A stretch of DNA of 64,000 nucleotides from Acidipropionibacterium acidipropionici (GTDB lineage: Bacteria > Actinomycetota > Actinomycetes > Propionibacteriales > Propionibacteriaceae). Shown here piece after piece: positions 17,608 through 25,687 of the stretch. The notes below the pieces were generated by a model that saw nothing but the letters and a program-made list of their open reading frames with translations, was not told the DNA's origin and searched no databases. The stretch lies in contig NZ_CP013126.1 in NCBI RefSeq assembly GCF_001441165.1, positions 3,129,551-3,193,550 of the forward strand. Direction: 5' to 3'. The translations under genes were made by a program, and so were the position numbers. The first letter of the stretch is position 1. Each line of letters begins with the position of its first letter.

Positions 17608-18627
17608 TCATCCTTCTGACAGGAACCGGCCCACGTACCGGGCGATAGCCCGCACCGCGGCCATGGTCGAGGGGTAGTCCATTCTCGTCGGGCCGACGAC
17701 ACCCAGGCCCGCCCGGCCACCGTCGTCACCATAGGTGCTGGCGACCAGCGACGTCGACCGGAAGTTCTCATCGGTGTTCTCGGTGCCGATGCGCACCGTC
17801 AGCCCCTCGGATCCCGAGGCGGTCGCCTCGCCGAGCAGCCGCAGCAGCACGACCTGCTCCTCGAGGGCCTCCAGCACCGGGCGGATCGAGGTCTCGAAGG
17901 CCGCCCCAAAGCCGGCCAGGTTCGGCACTCCGGCGACGACCACCCGGGCCGACGGGTCGTCGGCGAGGATTTCGAGCAGACCGGCGGCGACGGTGGTGGC
18001 GGCCGGCCTGGACTCGGGCTCTAACTCGTCGAGGAAGCCCGGGAGCGTGTCGGAGGCCTCGGCGTGGGTGAGACCGACCAGCAGCTGGTTGAGGCGCCTC
18101 TTCACCGAGGCGACCCAGTCCTGGGTGTGGCCGGGGATCTCGAGGATCCGCTGCTCGACGGTGCCCGAGGAGGTGATGAGGACGATGAGCACCCGGTCGG
18201 TCGACAGGCTCACCAGCTCGAGGTGGCGGATGGTCGCCGAGGAGGCCACCGGGTACTGCATGATCGCGACCTGGTGGGTGATCTGGGCGAGCAGGCGGAC
18301 GGTGCGGGCGACGATGTCGTCCAGATCGACGGCCCCGTTCATGAAGGACAGGATGGCGCGGCGCTCGGGGGCCGACAGCGGCTTGACGGTGGCGATCCGG
18401 TCGACGAAGAGGCGGTACCCCTTGTCGGTGGGGATGCGGCCGGCACTGGTGTGGGGATGGGTGATGTACCCCTCCTCCTCCAGGACGGCCATGTCGTTGC
18501 GGACGGTGGCCGGGGAGACCCTCAGGCCGTGCCTCTCGACCAGCGCCTTGGAGCCGACCGGCTCCTTGCTCGAGACGTAGTCGGTGACGATGGCCTTGAG
18601 CACGTCGAGTTTGCGATCGTCGAGCAC
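17608..18627 (-). CDS. hrcA: Heat-inducible transcription repressor HrcA
   Basis: This 339-residue repressor binds CIRCE elements and is kept active by GroE chaperonins; heat titrates GroE and derepresses the regulon. The N-terminal winged helix includes VSPATVRNDMAVLEEEGYI and HPHTSAGRIPTDKGYR, both typical of HrcA. The GTG start is preceded by a strong GGTGAGGAGG. A CIRCE element lies about 30 bases upstream, so the operon is self-regulated. It is divergent from the metallo-beta-lactamase gene across a 114-base gap. Confidence 0.96.
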   Translation of the reverse strand: MLDDRKLDVLKAIVTDYVSSKEPVGSKALVERHGLRVSPATVRNDMAVLEEEGYITHPHTSAGRIPTDKGYRLFVDRIATVKPLSAPERRAILSFMNGAVDLDDIVARTVRLLAQITHQVAIMQYPVASSATIRHLELVSLSTDRVLIVLITSSGTVEQRILEIPGHTQDWVASVKRRLNQLLVGLTHAEASDTLPGFLDELEPESRPAATTVAAGLLEILADDPSARVVVAGVPNLAGFGAAFETSIRPVLEALEEQVVLLRLLGEATASGSEGLTVRIGTENTDENFRSTSLVASTYGDDGGRAGLGVVGPTRMDYPSTMAAVRAIARYVGRFLSEG

Positions 18628-18657
18628 TGCCCCTCCTCACCTCGGATCCCGTGAATT

Positions 18658-18684
18658 CTGGCACTCTTACAGAGCGAGTGCCAG
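18658..18684. promoter_or_regulatory. CIRCE element (HrcA operator)
   Basis: CTGGCACTC and GAGTGCCAG form perfect 9-base arms around a 9-base spacer. This matches the CIRCE pattern TTAGCACTC-N9-GAGTGCTAA except at two symmetric outer positions per arm. It lies between hrcA and the divergent gene at 18742. Confidence 0.9.
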
Positions 18685-18741
18685 TCTATCGCGGCGGGCC
18701 GTCGTGTTCGCGCCCCGCATCTTCCGTGCCATGCTGGCGGC

Positions 18742-19539
18742 ATGGACATCACAGCCGAGGTCGAGTGGTCGCCGCTGACGGCGAGAGTGTGGACGACCCG
18801 CCTGGAGCCCTGCGCGGTGACCTGCGGGCTGGTGATCGGCGACGAGCACATCCTGCTGGTCGACACGGGTTCGACGCCGGAGCAGGGCCGCGCACTGGCC
18901 TGGGGAGCGGCGCGCGCGATCGGGCGTCCGGTGGACCGGGTGGTCGTGACCCATTCCCACGAGGACCATTGCGGCGGGCTGCCCGGGGTGGCCGACGCCG
19001 AGGCGTGGATGCACCGCGCGGCGCTCGCGCATCTGGCCGATCCCCCGGCCGTCGCCCATCCCATCTCGCTTCTGGCGTATGTGGATCTGGGCGGCCTGGG
19101 GGCCGAGGTGCTCCATCCCGGGGCCGGCCACACCGACGGGGATCTCGTGGTGCGGGTGGCCGGGGAGGACGTCACCTTCACCGGGGACCTGGTGGAGACC
19201 TCCGGGGACCCGCAGGCCGACGACTCGACGGACTTCTGGAACTGGCCCTCGGCGATCGGGTCGATGATCACCGCGACCGACGGCAAGGGGCGGTATGTGC
19301 CCGGCCACGGGGATCCGGTGGACGCCGACGCGGTGATGGCCCAGAATGCCGACATCGCGCGGTGCGTCGACCAGGTGAAGGCATCGATGGAGGCCGGGAC
19401 GCCGGTCGAGAAGATCCAGGCCGCCCACGAGTGGCCGTTCTCGAAGGACACGATCAGCGAGTGGATCCCCCGGATCGCCGATCAGCTGGCGGCCCGGGGA
19501 ATCACCCGGAAGAACCTGCTGCCACTGAGCAGACGCTGA
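18742..19539 (+). CDS. Metallo-beta-lactamase-fold hydrolase
   Basis: This 265-residue protein carries the zinc motif THSHEDHCGG (H71, H73, D75, H76), then GAGHTDGDLVV and FTGDLVE with the bridging aspartate, and a final PGHGDPV histidine. These mark a glyoxalase-II-like hydrolase or lactonase. The C-terminal 60 residues are helical and may gate the active site. CATGCT lies 6 bases before the ATG, a weak leaderless -10. Since it is divergent from hrcA across the CIRCE element it might also respond to HrcA. The substrate is not recognisable. Confidence 0.78.
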   Translation: MDITAEVEWSPLTARVWTTRLEPCAVTCGLVIGDEHILLVDTGSTPEQGRALAWGAARAIGRPVDRVVVTHSHEDHCGGLPGVADAEAWMHRAALAHLADPPAVAHPISLLAYVDLGGLGAEVLHPGAGHTDGDLVVRVAGEDVTFTGDLVETSGDPQADDSTDFWNWPSAIGSMITATDGKGRYVPGHGDPVDADAVMAQNADIARCVDQVKASMEAGTPVEKIQAAHEWPFSKDTISEWIPRIADQLAARGITRKNLLPLSRR

Positions 19540-19631
19540 TATTCAGGAGCTGCTGGACGACGGGGAAACCTGGGCGGGGGCATCTTGGCCCGGCCCGCCC
19601 GCGTAGCGCACGCGGTATCAGCTTCCGTCGA

Positions 19632-20441
19632 TTACCGAGCCGTCATGCCGAGCCCTATCAGGGCGTCGGCGACCGCCCGGTACGCCGGCTCGTCGGAGGC
19701 CACGATCAACGGGTCGCGATGGAATTCGTTCACCCCGAAATCGTGGCCCGACAACGTCCGCACCACCCCGCCGAGTTCCCGCAGCATCAATGCCCCGGGA
19801 AGATGATCCCACGGGTGGGAATGCAGATACACGGTGGCGTCCACCTCCCCGGTGAGCACCCGCGGATAATCCACCCCGCAGCACCACCGCGACCATCCCC
19901 AATCCAACCGCGGCCCCGAAACAGATTGCGGGGCCTGCTGAAAGGCCTTGTGCGTGGTCACCGCCATCACCGGATCCCCGGACGGCGCCCGGGTGACCTT
20001 CTCACCGTCGCGCCAAGTACCGGCTCCCGCCTCGGCGATGTACATGTGCTCGTGCCGCGGCTGATAGATCCAGCCTCGCACCGTCACCCCGGCCCGCACC
20101 TCGGCCACCATGACGGCGTGGTCGTCGGACCCGTTGACGAAGTTGCGGGTGCCGTCGATGGGGTCGATCACCCAGGCCAAGGGCGCCCCTGGCAGGCCCG
20201 ACAGGACGGCAGGGTCGGCGAAGACGGCCTCCTCCCCCACCGCGAGCCCGTCGCCGCGGCCCACCAGCTCGGCGCTCAGCGCCAGCTCGGCCTGCCGGTC
20301 GAAGTCGGTGACGAGGTCGCCGGGGTGGGTCTTCTCATGGACCTGGTCCGGATCCAGGTGGCGGAAGTGCGGCTCGACGATGCGCTCAGCCACTCCGCGG
20401 ATGATCTGCCCCACCTCGTCTGTATCGAGTTCTGCGGTCAT
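19632..20441 (-). CDS. Inositol monophosphatase-family phosphatase
   Basis: This 269-residue Mg-dependent phosphatase shows the family motifs GDLVTDFD, GEEAVF (in place of GEE), the metal-binding WVIDPIDGTRNFV, and a C-terminal segment HPWDHLPGALML. Family members hydrolyse inositol phosphates, fructose 1,6-bisphosphate, histidinol phosphate or PAP. The start ATG overlaps the DUF3097 stop by four bases, so the two genes are coupled. The start is taken at the overlap rather than at the longer reading to 20687, which would run through arginine-rich shadow sequence. Specificity cannot be read from the sequence. Confidence 0.85.
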   Translation of the reverse strand: MTAELDTDEVGQIIRGVAERIVEPHFRHLDPDQVHEKTHPGDLVTDFDRQAELALSAELVGRGDGLAVGEEAVFADPAVLSGLPGAPLAWVIDPIDGTRNFVNGSDDHAVMVAEVRAGVTVRGWIYQPRHEHMYIAEAGAGTWRDGEKVTRAPSGDPVMAVTTHKAFQQAPQSVSGPRLDWGWSRWCCGVDYPRVLTGEVDATVYLHSHPWDHLPGALMLRELGGVVRTLSGHDFGVNEFHRDPLIVASDEPAYRAVADALIGLGMTAR

Positions 20442-21295
20442 CCGGCGTCCTCCATGTGGTCGCAGGTGACGAAGTCGATGAGCCGCTCCATCTCGGTGTT
20501 GAAGCGCGGGTCCAGGTCGTGCCAGTCGCGCACCCGGGCCAGCATGGCCTGCCAGGCCTTGCCGACGTCGGACTGGCCCTCGTGGGGAAGCCCGAGCCTT
20601 TTCAGGGTGCCGAGCTTGAAGTCCTCGTCCATCGGCACCTCGGGCCAGGCCTTCCGCCCGATCCGCTCGGGCTTGATGGCCTGCCACACGTCGATGAAGC
20701 GGTGGCCGGTGATCATGACGTAGTCGCCGTAGCCGCCCTTGGCGACCTGGGCGGCGACCCGCGACTCCTTGGTTCCGGCCACCAGGTGGTCGACGAGCAC
20801 GCCGAGGCGGTGCCCGGGGCCGGGCCGGAACTCGGCGACGATACCCACCAGATCGTCCATGCCGCCCATGAACTCCACGACGACGCCGACGTGGCGAAGG
20901 TCATCCCCCCAGATCTTCTCGACCAGTTCGGCGTCGTGGCGTCCCTCGACGTAGATGCGGCTGGGCAGCGCCACCCTCGCGGCCTCGTGCTCGGGGCTGC
21001 TGAGGGAGCCCGACGCGGTGTGGGTGCGCCGGGCGGTGCCCTGGCGAGGGGGGATGCACAGGTTGACCGGTTCGCCGTCGATCCAGAATCCCGGGCCGAC
21101 CGGGAAGGCCCGCCGGGCGCCACGGCGGTCCTCGAGGATGACCAGGCCGTTCTCCCAGGCCACCACGGCGCCGACGTAGCCGGTGGAAGGGTCCTCCACC
21201 ACCATGTCGAGCTCCAGCGGCACGTCGACGCTCTTCCTGCGCCCCTGCTGCTGCCAGCCGGGGCTCAGAACGTCCTTGCGGTAACGATCGGTCAT
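20438..21295 (-). CDS. DUF3097 protein, TOPRIM-like
   Basis: This 285-residue protein belongs to the actinobacterial DUF3097 family, commonly found next to hemW. Its middle part resembles a TOPRIM nuclease/primase fold: E117 in RIYVEGRHDAE, a hydrophobic strand with VVVEFMGG, then D169 in LGVLVDHLVAGTKESR. Small TOPRIM proteins such as RNase M5 act on RNA or DNA, but no activity can be assigned. The N-terminal 100 residues form a beta-rich domain. TAGTCT lies 7 bases before the ATG, a leaderless promoter. It is followed by the phosphatase gene with a four-base overlap. Confidence 0.75.
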   Translation of the reverse strand: MTDRYRKDVLSPGWQQQGRRKSVDVPLELDMVVEDPSTGYVGAVVAWENGLVILEDRRGARRAFPVGPGFWIDGEPVNLCIPPRQGTARRTHTASGSLSSPEHEAARVALPSRIYVEGRHDAELVEKIWGDDLRHVGVVVEFMGGMDDLVGIVAEFRPGPGHRLGVLVDHLVAGTKESRVAAQVAKGGYGDYVMITGHRFIDVWQAIKPERIGRKAWPEVPMDEDFKLGTLKRLGLPHEGQSDVGKAWQAMLARVRDWHDLDPRFNTEMERLIDFVTCDHMEDAG

Positions 21296-21302
21296 GGGAA
21301 CA

Positions 21303-21308
21303 AGACTA
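21303..21308 (-). promoter_or_regulatory. -10 box of the DUF3097-phosphatase unit
   Basis: On the minus strand TAGTCT is followed by seven bases and the ATG at 21295, without a Shine-Dalgarno sequence. Confidence 0.5.
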
Positions 21309-21317
21309 TTCGGAGGC

Positions 21318-22508
21318 TCAGACGAGCAGCTCTGTGATGATCCGGTCGGCCAGCAGCCGGCCGTTCAGATTGAGCCGCAGCATGCCGTCGGACTCGACCC
21401 CCAGCCCGTCGGCCACGACCTTGGCCGCACGGGGAACCTCCTCCTGGCGCAGCTCCGCCAGCGGCAGGCCGTCGGCGAGCCGCAGCCTCAGCAGCACGGT
21501 CTCCTCGTGGCGCTCCTCGGAGCCCAGCACCTCCCCGTCGTCGACGGGCAGCTCGCCGTCGGCGCACAGAGCCGCGTAGCGCGCAGGGTGCTTGACGTTC
21601 CACCAGCGGGCCTCGCCGATGTGGGAGTGGGCGCCGGGACCGATCCCCCACCAGTCGTCGCCCACCCAGTAGGCCATGTTGTGCTCGGCGCGATGCGGGT
21701 CCGGGCCGTCGGGGCCGGCGGTGGGCCGGGCCCAGTTGGACACCTCGTAGTTGACGAATCCGGCGCCGGTGAGGATCTCCTCGGCCGCCAGATACTTGTC
21801 AGCCAGGTCGTCCTCGTCGGTCATCGGCACCTCCCCGCGCCGGATCCGCGCGGCCAGCCGGGTGCCCTCCTCGACGATGAGCGAGTAGGCCGAGATGTGG
21901 TCGGGGCTCGCCTCCAGGGCGGTTTCAAGGCTGCGTCGCCAGGAGTCGAGGGTCTCCCCGGGGGTGCCGAAGATGAGGTCCAGTGAGATGTCCTCGAATC
22001 CCCTCTGCCGGGCCAGCCGGGCCATCTCGACCGCCCGGCCCGGGGTGTGCACCCGGTCCAGCAGCTTCAACACTCCGCGATCGGCCGACTGCATGCCCAT
22101 CGACAGCCGGTTGACGCCGGCGGCCAGCAGACCGTCCAGCACCGGGGCGTCGAGGGTCTCCGGATTGGCCTCGGTGGTCACCTCGGCGTCCTCGGTCAGC
22201 CCCCAGGTGTCCCTGACGTGGTCGATGAGCCCTCCGAGCTGCTCGGGGGTCAGCATGGTCGGCGTCCCTCCCCCGAAGAAGAGCGTCCGCGCCGGGCCAG
22301 GATCCGGGAACTGCCCGGCGGCCGTCTCGATCTCGGTGTGGGCGGCGTTCAGATAGGTGGCGACGGCGTCGGCCCCCATGGAGCCGAGGACATAGGTGTT
22401 GAAGTCGCAGTAGCCGCACCGGGCGGCGCAGAAGGGCACGTGGATGTACACGCTGAACGGGCGTTCCGCCAGCGGCTGACCCACGGCGTCCGATGGATGA
22501 AATCTCAC
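21318..22508 (-). CDS. hemW: Heme chaperone / radical SAM protein HemW
   Basis: This 396-residue radical SAM protein is a coproporphyrinogen oxidase homologue that binds and delivers heme. The 4Fe-4S motif reads HVPFCAARCGYCDFNTY, followed by LFFGGGTPTML, and a C-terminal HemN-like domain. It carries the HemW-type HNMAYW segment. The GTG at 22508 is preferred because a TAGGGC box lies 7 bases upstream. A longer start (ATG at 22553) is possible and would overlap the divergent lipoprotein gene. It ends 23 bases before DUF3097 in the same direction. Confidence 0.88.
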   Translation of the reverse strand: MRFHPSDAVGQPLAERPFSVYIHVPFCAARCGYCDFNTYVLGSMGADAVATYLNAAHTEIETAAGQFPDPGPARTLFFGGGTPTMLTPEQLGGLIDHVRDTWGLTEDAEVTTEANPETLDAPVLDGLLAAGVNRLSMGMQSADRGVLKLLDRVHTPGRAVEMARLARQRGFEDISLDLIFGTPGETLDSWRRSLETALEASPDHISAYSLIVEEGTRLAARIRRGEVPMTDEDDLADKYLAAEEILTGAGFVNYEVSNWARPTAGPDGPDPHRAEHNMAYWVGDDWWGIGPGAHSHIGEARWWNVKHPARYAALCADGELPVDDGEVLGSEERHEETVLLRLRLADGLPLAELRQEEVPRAAKVVADGLGVESDGMLRLNLNGRLLADRIITELLV

Positions 22509-22515
22509 AGTCCCA

Positions 22516-22525
22516 GCCCTAAGCT
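22516..22525. promoter_or_regulatory. Overlapping divergent -10 boxes for hemW and the ABC importer
   Basis: Plus-strand TAAGCT (22520-22525) lies 7 bases before the ATG at 22533. Minus-strand TAGGGC (22516-22521) lies 7 bases before the GTG at 22508. The boxes overlap by two bases in a 24-base gap, so the two promoters should exclude each other. Confidence 0.45.
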
Positions 22526-22532
22526 CATCCTC

Positions 22533-23828
22533 ATGAACCTCTCCCGACGTCATTTCTTCGGGGCCGCGACCAGTCTCGCCGCTGCCGCCGTCCTGTCCGC
22601 CTGCGGCTCAAACTCCGGTGGGGTGGACACCGGATCCAGCTCGAGCGCGGCCGCTTCCGGGGGCTCCGGAAAGCTCATCCAGTGGTACCACGAGTACGGC
22701 GAGAAGGGCGTCCAGGAAGCGGTCAAGCGCTACGCCAAGGACTACAAGGACGCCTCGATCACGGTGAAGTGGAATCCGGGCACCGACTACATGAAGCTGC
22801 TGGCCACCACCCTGCTGTCGGGCAACGGCATCCCCGACGTCTTCGAGTCCGAGAACGGCGCCACCCTGGACATGATCCAGCAGGGCCAGGTGGTCGATCT
22901 CACCGACGTCATCGGCGACGACAAGGACAAGTTCTCCAAGCCGGTGCTCGACCGGATGACCTATCAGGGCAAGATCTGGGCCATCCCGCAGGTGCTCGAC
23001 ATGCAGCTGCTCTACTACCGCAAGTCGGTGCTGGAGAAGGCCAAGGTGGACCCGCCGAAGACCTTCGCCGATCTGGTCAAGGCCGCCAAGGCCGTCAAGA
23101 CCTCCGACATGGGCGGCTTCTTCGCTGGCAATGACGGCGGCCTGGGCGTGCTGGCGAACTTCTTCATCTGGAGCGCCGGCTTCGAGCAGCTCAACGACGA
23201 GGGCACCGACGTCGGCTTCATGGAGTCGAACTTCTTCGACGCCGTCAACGCCTACCGCGACTTCTCCACCTCCGGCGGCCTGCTCACCAGCGCCTCCAAG
23301 GACTGGTTCGACGGATCCCCCTTCGTCAACGGCGAGACCGCCATGCAGTGGACCGGCCTGTGGGCGCTGGGCGACATCAAGAAGAAGTGGGGCGACGACT
23401 TCGGCGTCCTGCCCTTCCCCGCCTTCGGCGACAAGGGCCGCCAGGCCGTCGTCTTCGGCGCCTACGGCTCCTGCGTGGCCGCCAAGGGGGCCAGTTCCAA
23501 TGTGGAGGGGGCCAAGAAGTTCAACAAGTGGCTGTGGGTCGACCAGACCGACAAGCAGGTCGACTTCGCCAACTCCTACGGCACCCACATCCCCTCGCGG
23601 ACCGACCTGGTCTCCAAGGCCTCCCAGATCTCCTCGGGGCCCGGCAAGGAGGCCGCCGACTTCGTCGACAAGATGGGCCACGCCTCCGAGCTGCTGTGGA
23701 CCTCCACCATCGGCGACGCCTTCAACGCGGCGGTGACCAACGTCGTCAAGAAGAAGGCCGACGCCAAGAAGGAGTTCGCCTCCGTGCAGAAGACCGCCCA
23801 GAACGAGCTGAAGCGCATCAAGAAGTGA
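22533..23828 (+). CDS. Sugar ABC importer substrate-binding lipoprotein (Tat-type signal)
   Basis: This 431-residue extracellular binding protein of the carbohydrate uptake family 1 has a twin-arginine signal LSRRHFFGAA and a lipobox LSAC at about residue 23. It is therefore probably exported folded by Tat and lipid-anchored. The mature protein starts with a Ser/Gly/Ala-rich linker. Features such as WYHEYGEKG, GIPDVFE and GETAMQWTGLWAL are usual in sugar-binding proteins. A leaderless -10 (TAAGCT) is present. Its stop overlaps the first permease gene by four bases. The sugar is unknown; no glycosidase or LacI regulator adjoins. Confidence 0.88.
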   Translation: MNLSRRHFFGAATSLAAAAVLSACGSNSGGVDTGSSSSAAASGGSGKLIQWYHEYGEKGVQEAVKRYAKDYKDASITVKWNPGTDYMKLLATTLLSGNGIPDVFESENGATLDMIQQGQVVDLTDVIGDDKDKFSKPVLDRMTYQGKIWAIPQVLDMQLLYYRKSVLEKAKVDPPKTFADLVKAAKAVKTSDMGGFFAGNDGGLGVLANFFIWSAGFEQLNDEGTDVGFMESNFFDAVNAYRDFSTSGGLLTSASKDWFDGSPFVNGETAMQWTGLWALGDIKKKWGDDFGVLPFPAFGDKGRQAVVFGAYGSCVAAKGASSNVEGAKKFNKWLWVDQTDKQVDFANSYGTHIPSRTDLVSKASQISSGPGKEAADFVDKMGHASELLWTSTIGDAFNAAVTNVVKKKADAKKEFASVQKTAQNELKRIKK

Positions 23829-24784
23829 GCACACCGGCAGACCTCACCGGGAGCGGCACCCGGCGCACCCTGTGGCAGCGGATCCGCGGCCGGCAGGGCC
23901 GCAACCTCTGGTTCGCGCTGTTCGTCGCACCGTTCCTGGTGGGGCTGCTGGTCTTCGTCTACATCCCGATCGTCTGGAGCGCCTACCTGTCATTCTTCGA
24001 CGCCCGGGCGACCATCCGGCCGACCAGATTCGTCGGCCTGGCCAATTACCAGTACCTGCTGGGAGACCAGCTCTTCCGCGACTCGATGCTCACCTTCATC
24101 GTCTTCGCGATCGTCATTGTCCCGCTCACCTACGCCTGCTCCCTGGCGCTGGCGCTGATGCTGGACAATGTGGGCCGGTTCCGGGCCTTCTTCCGCTCGG
24201 TCTTCTTCATCCCGACCGCCTGCTCATACGTGGTGGCCTCGATGGTGTGGCGGCTGTCCTTCTTCAACGGGGCGCGGTTCGGGTTCATGAACTCGCTGCT
24301 GCGCCGCCTCGGCCTCGATGACGTCGACTGGCTGGGCGGGACGAACAACTGGTACTGGGTGGCCCTGGTGTCGCTTCGGCTGTGGCTGCAGGTGGGCTAT
24401 TACATGATCCTGCTCATCGCCGGGCTCAACCAGATCCCCACCGACACCTATGAGGCCGCCGCCATCGACGGCGCCTCGGGCTGGCGGCGGCTGCGGTACA
24501 TCACCATTCCTCAGCTGCGCGCCACCAGCGCCGCCGTGCTCATGCTGCTGCTCATCGGCGCCTTCCAGGCCTTCGACGAGTTCTACAACATGATGTCGAC
24601 GGCCGGCTCCTACCCGCCCTACGCCCGCCCGCCGCTGGTCCACCTGTACATGATCAGCGTCGGCGGGTCCCAGCAGGACCTGGGGCTGGGCGGTGCGGGC
24701 ACCATGATCCTCACCGCGATCATCGTGGTCTTCGGGGTGCTGCAGAACTGGTGGGTCACCCGCGCGGATCGGAGCCGGGCATGA
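23825..24784 (+). CDS. Sugar ABC importer permease 1 (MalF-like)
   Basis: This 319-residue membrane protein has six helices and the EAA loop YEAAAIDGASGWRRLRYITI, which contacts the ATPase. It pairs with the next gene to form the channel. The GTG start lies within GTGA overlapping the binding-protein stop, so the unit is translationally coupled. No ATPase gene follows, so the ATP-binding subunit must be supplied from elsewhere, as with MsiK-type shared ATPases. The substrate is unknown. Confidence 0.9.
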   Translation: MSTPADLTGSGTRRTLWQRIRGRQGRNLWFALFVAPFLVGLLVFVYIPIVWSAYLSFFDARATIRPTRFVGLANYQYLLGDQLFRDSMLTFIVFAIVIVPLTYACSLALALMLDNVGRFRAFFRSVFFIPTACSYVVASMVWRLSFFNGARFGFMNSLLRRLGLDDVDWLGGTNNWYWVALVSLRLWLQVGYYMILLIAGLNQIPTDTYEAAAIDGASGWRRLRYITIPQLRATSAAVLMLLLIGAFQAFDEFYNMMSTAGSYPPYARPPLVHLYMISVGGSQQDLGLGGAGTMILTAIIVVFGVLQNWWVTRADRSRA

Positions 24785-25641
24785 GTGAGCAGAACTCCTC
24801 GGCACGGATGGTGCGGGGCCGCGGCGGTCGGGCGGCGCACACCGCGAAACTCGTGCTGCTCTTCGTGCTGGCGGCGATCTTCCTGCTGCCCTTCTACGTC
24901 ATCTTCCGTAACGCCTTCACCTCCGACCAGGGATTCGTCTCCCCGCAGTGGAAGTGGCTGCCCGACAACCTCAGCGGCTCGGTCCTGAGTTCACTGTTCA
25001 CCGGCTCCGACCTGGGGCTGCTGTCGGCCATGGGCCACTCGGCGATCCAGTCGGTGGGCCAGACCCTGCTCACCGTGGTGGTGAGCTTCATGGCCGGCTA
25101 CGGTCTGGCGCGGTTCCGCAACCGGGCGGCCGGGGTGGTGCTCAAGCTCACCGTGCTGACGCTCATGGTGCCCACCGCGGTCACCTTCGTGCCGAGCTTC
25201 ATCATGACCAGCCAGTTCGGGTGGATCGATTCCTACCGCGGGCTCATCGTCCCGGTGATGTTCTCGGCCTTCGCCACCTACCTGTTCCGCCAGTCCCTGC
25301 TCGGCTTCCCTCGTGAGCTCGAGGAGGCCGCCGAGCTGGACGGCGCCAATCCGTGGACGGTGATGTGGCGGGTGGTGCTGCCCAACTCGATGGGCATCGT
25401 CGCCGCGGTGTCCACCATCACCTTCATCGGGGCCTGGAACGCCTTCCTGTGGCCGTTGCTGGTGGCCCGCGACAACACCCGCACCGTGCAGCTGACGCTG
25501 AGCCGGTTCATGACCAGCCAGGGGGTCGACTACGCCCAGCTCTTCGCCGGGGCGCTGGTGGCCATCGTCCCGGTGGTACTGGTGTTCCTGTTCCTCCAGC
25601 GCTACCTCGTCCAGGGGATGACGACCTCGGGTCTCGACTGA
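24781..25641 (+). CDS. Sugar ABC importer permease 2 (MalG-like)
   Basis: This 286-residue membrane protein has six helices and the EAA loop EEAAELDGANPWTVMWRVVL. It begins at an ATGA overlap with permease 1 and is the last gene of the importer operon. The final GMTTSGLD matches the usual MalG-like C-terminus (a short GLTxGAVKG-type tail). The next gene has its own leaderless promoter, so transcription of the importer probably ends in the 46-base gap. Confidence 0.9.
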   Translation: MSEQNSSARMVRGRGGRAAHTAKLVLLFVLAAIFLLPFYVIFRNAFTSDQGFVSPQWKWLPDNLSGSVLSSLFTGSDLGLLSAMGHSAIQSVGQTLLTVVVSFMAGYGLARFRNRAAGVVLKLTVLTLMVPTAVTFVPSFIMTSQFGWIDSYRGLIVPVMFSAFATYLFRQSLLGFPRELEEAAELDGANPWTVMWRVVLPNSMGIVAAVSTITFIGAWNAFLWPLLVARDNTRTVQLTLSRFMTSQGVDYAQLFAGALVAIVPVVLVFLFLQRYLVQGMTTSGLD

Positions 25642-25674
25642 TCGGCCGGCCCCGTCCTCCCTGAGGAGAGGTTC

Positions 25675-25680
25675 TAAAGT
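25675..25680 (+). promoter_or_regulatory. -10 box of the flavin oxidoreductase gene
   Basis: TAAAGT is followed by exactly seven bases and the ATG at 25688, with no ribosome binding site at the usual distance. It is one of the clearest leaderless promoters in the window. Confidence 0.6.
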
Positions 25681-25687
25681 CGGGACC

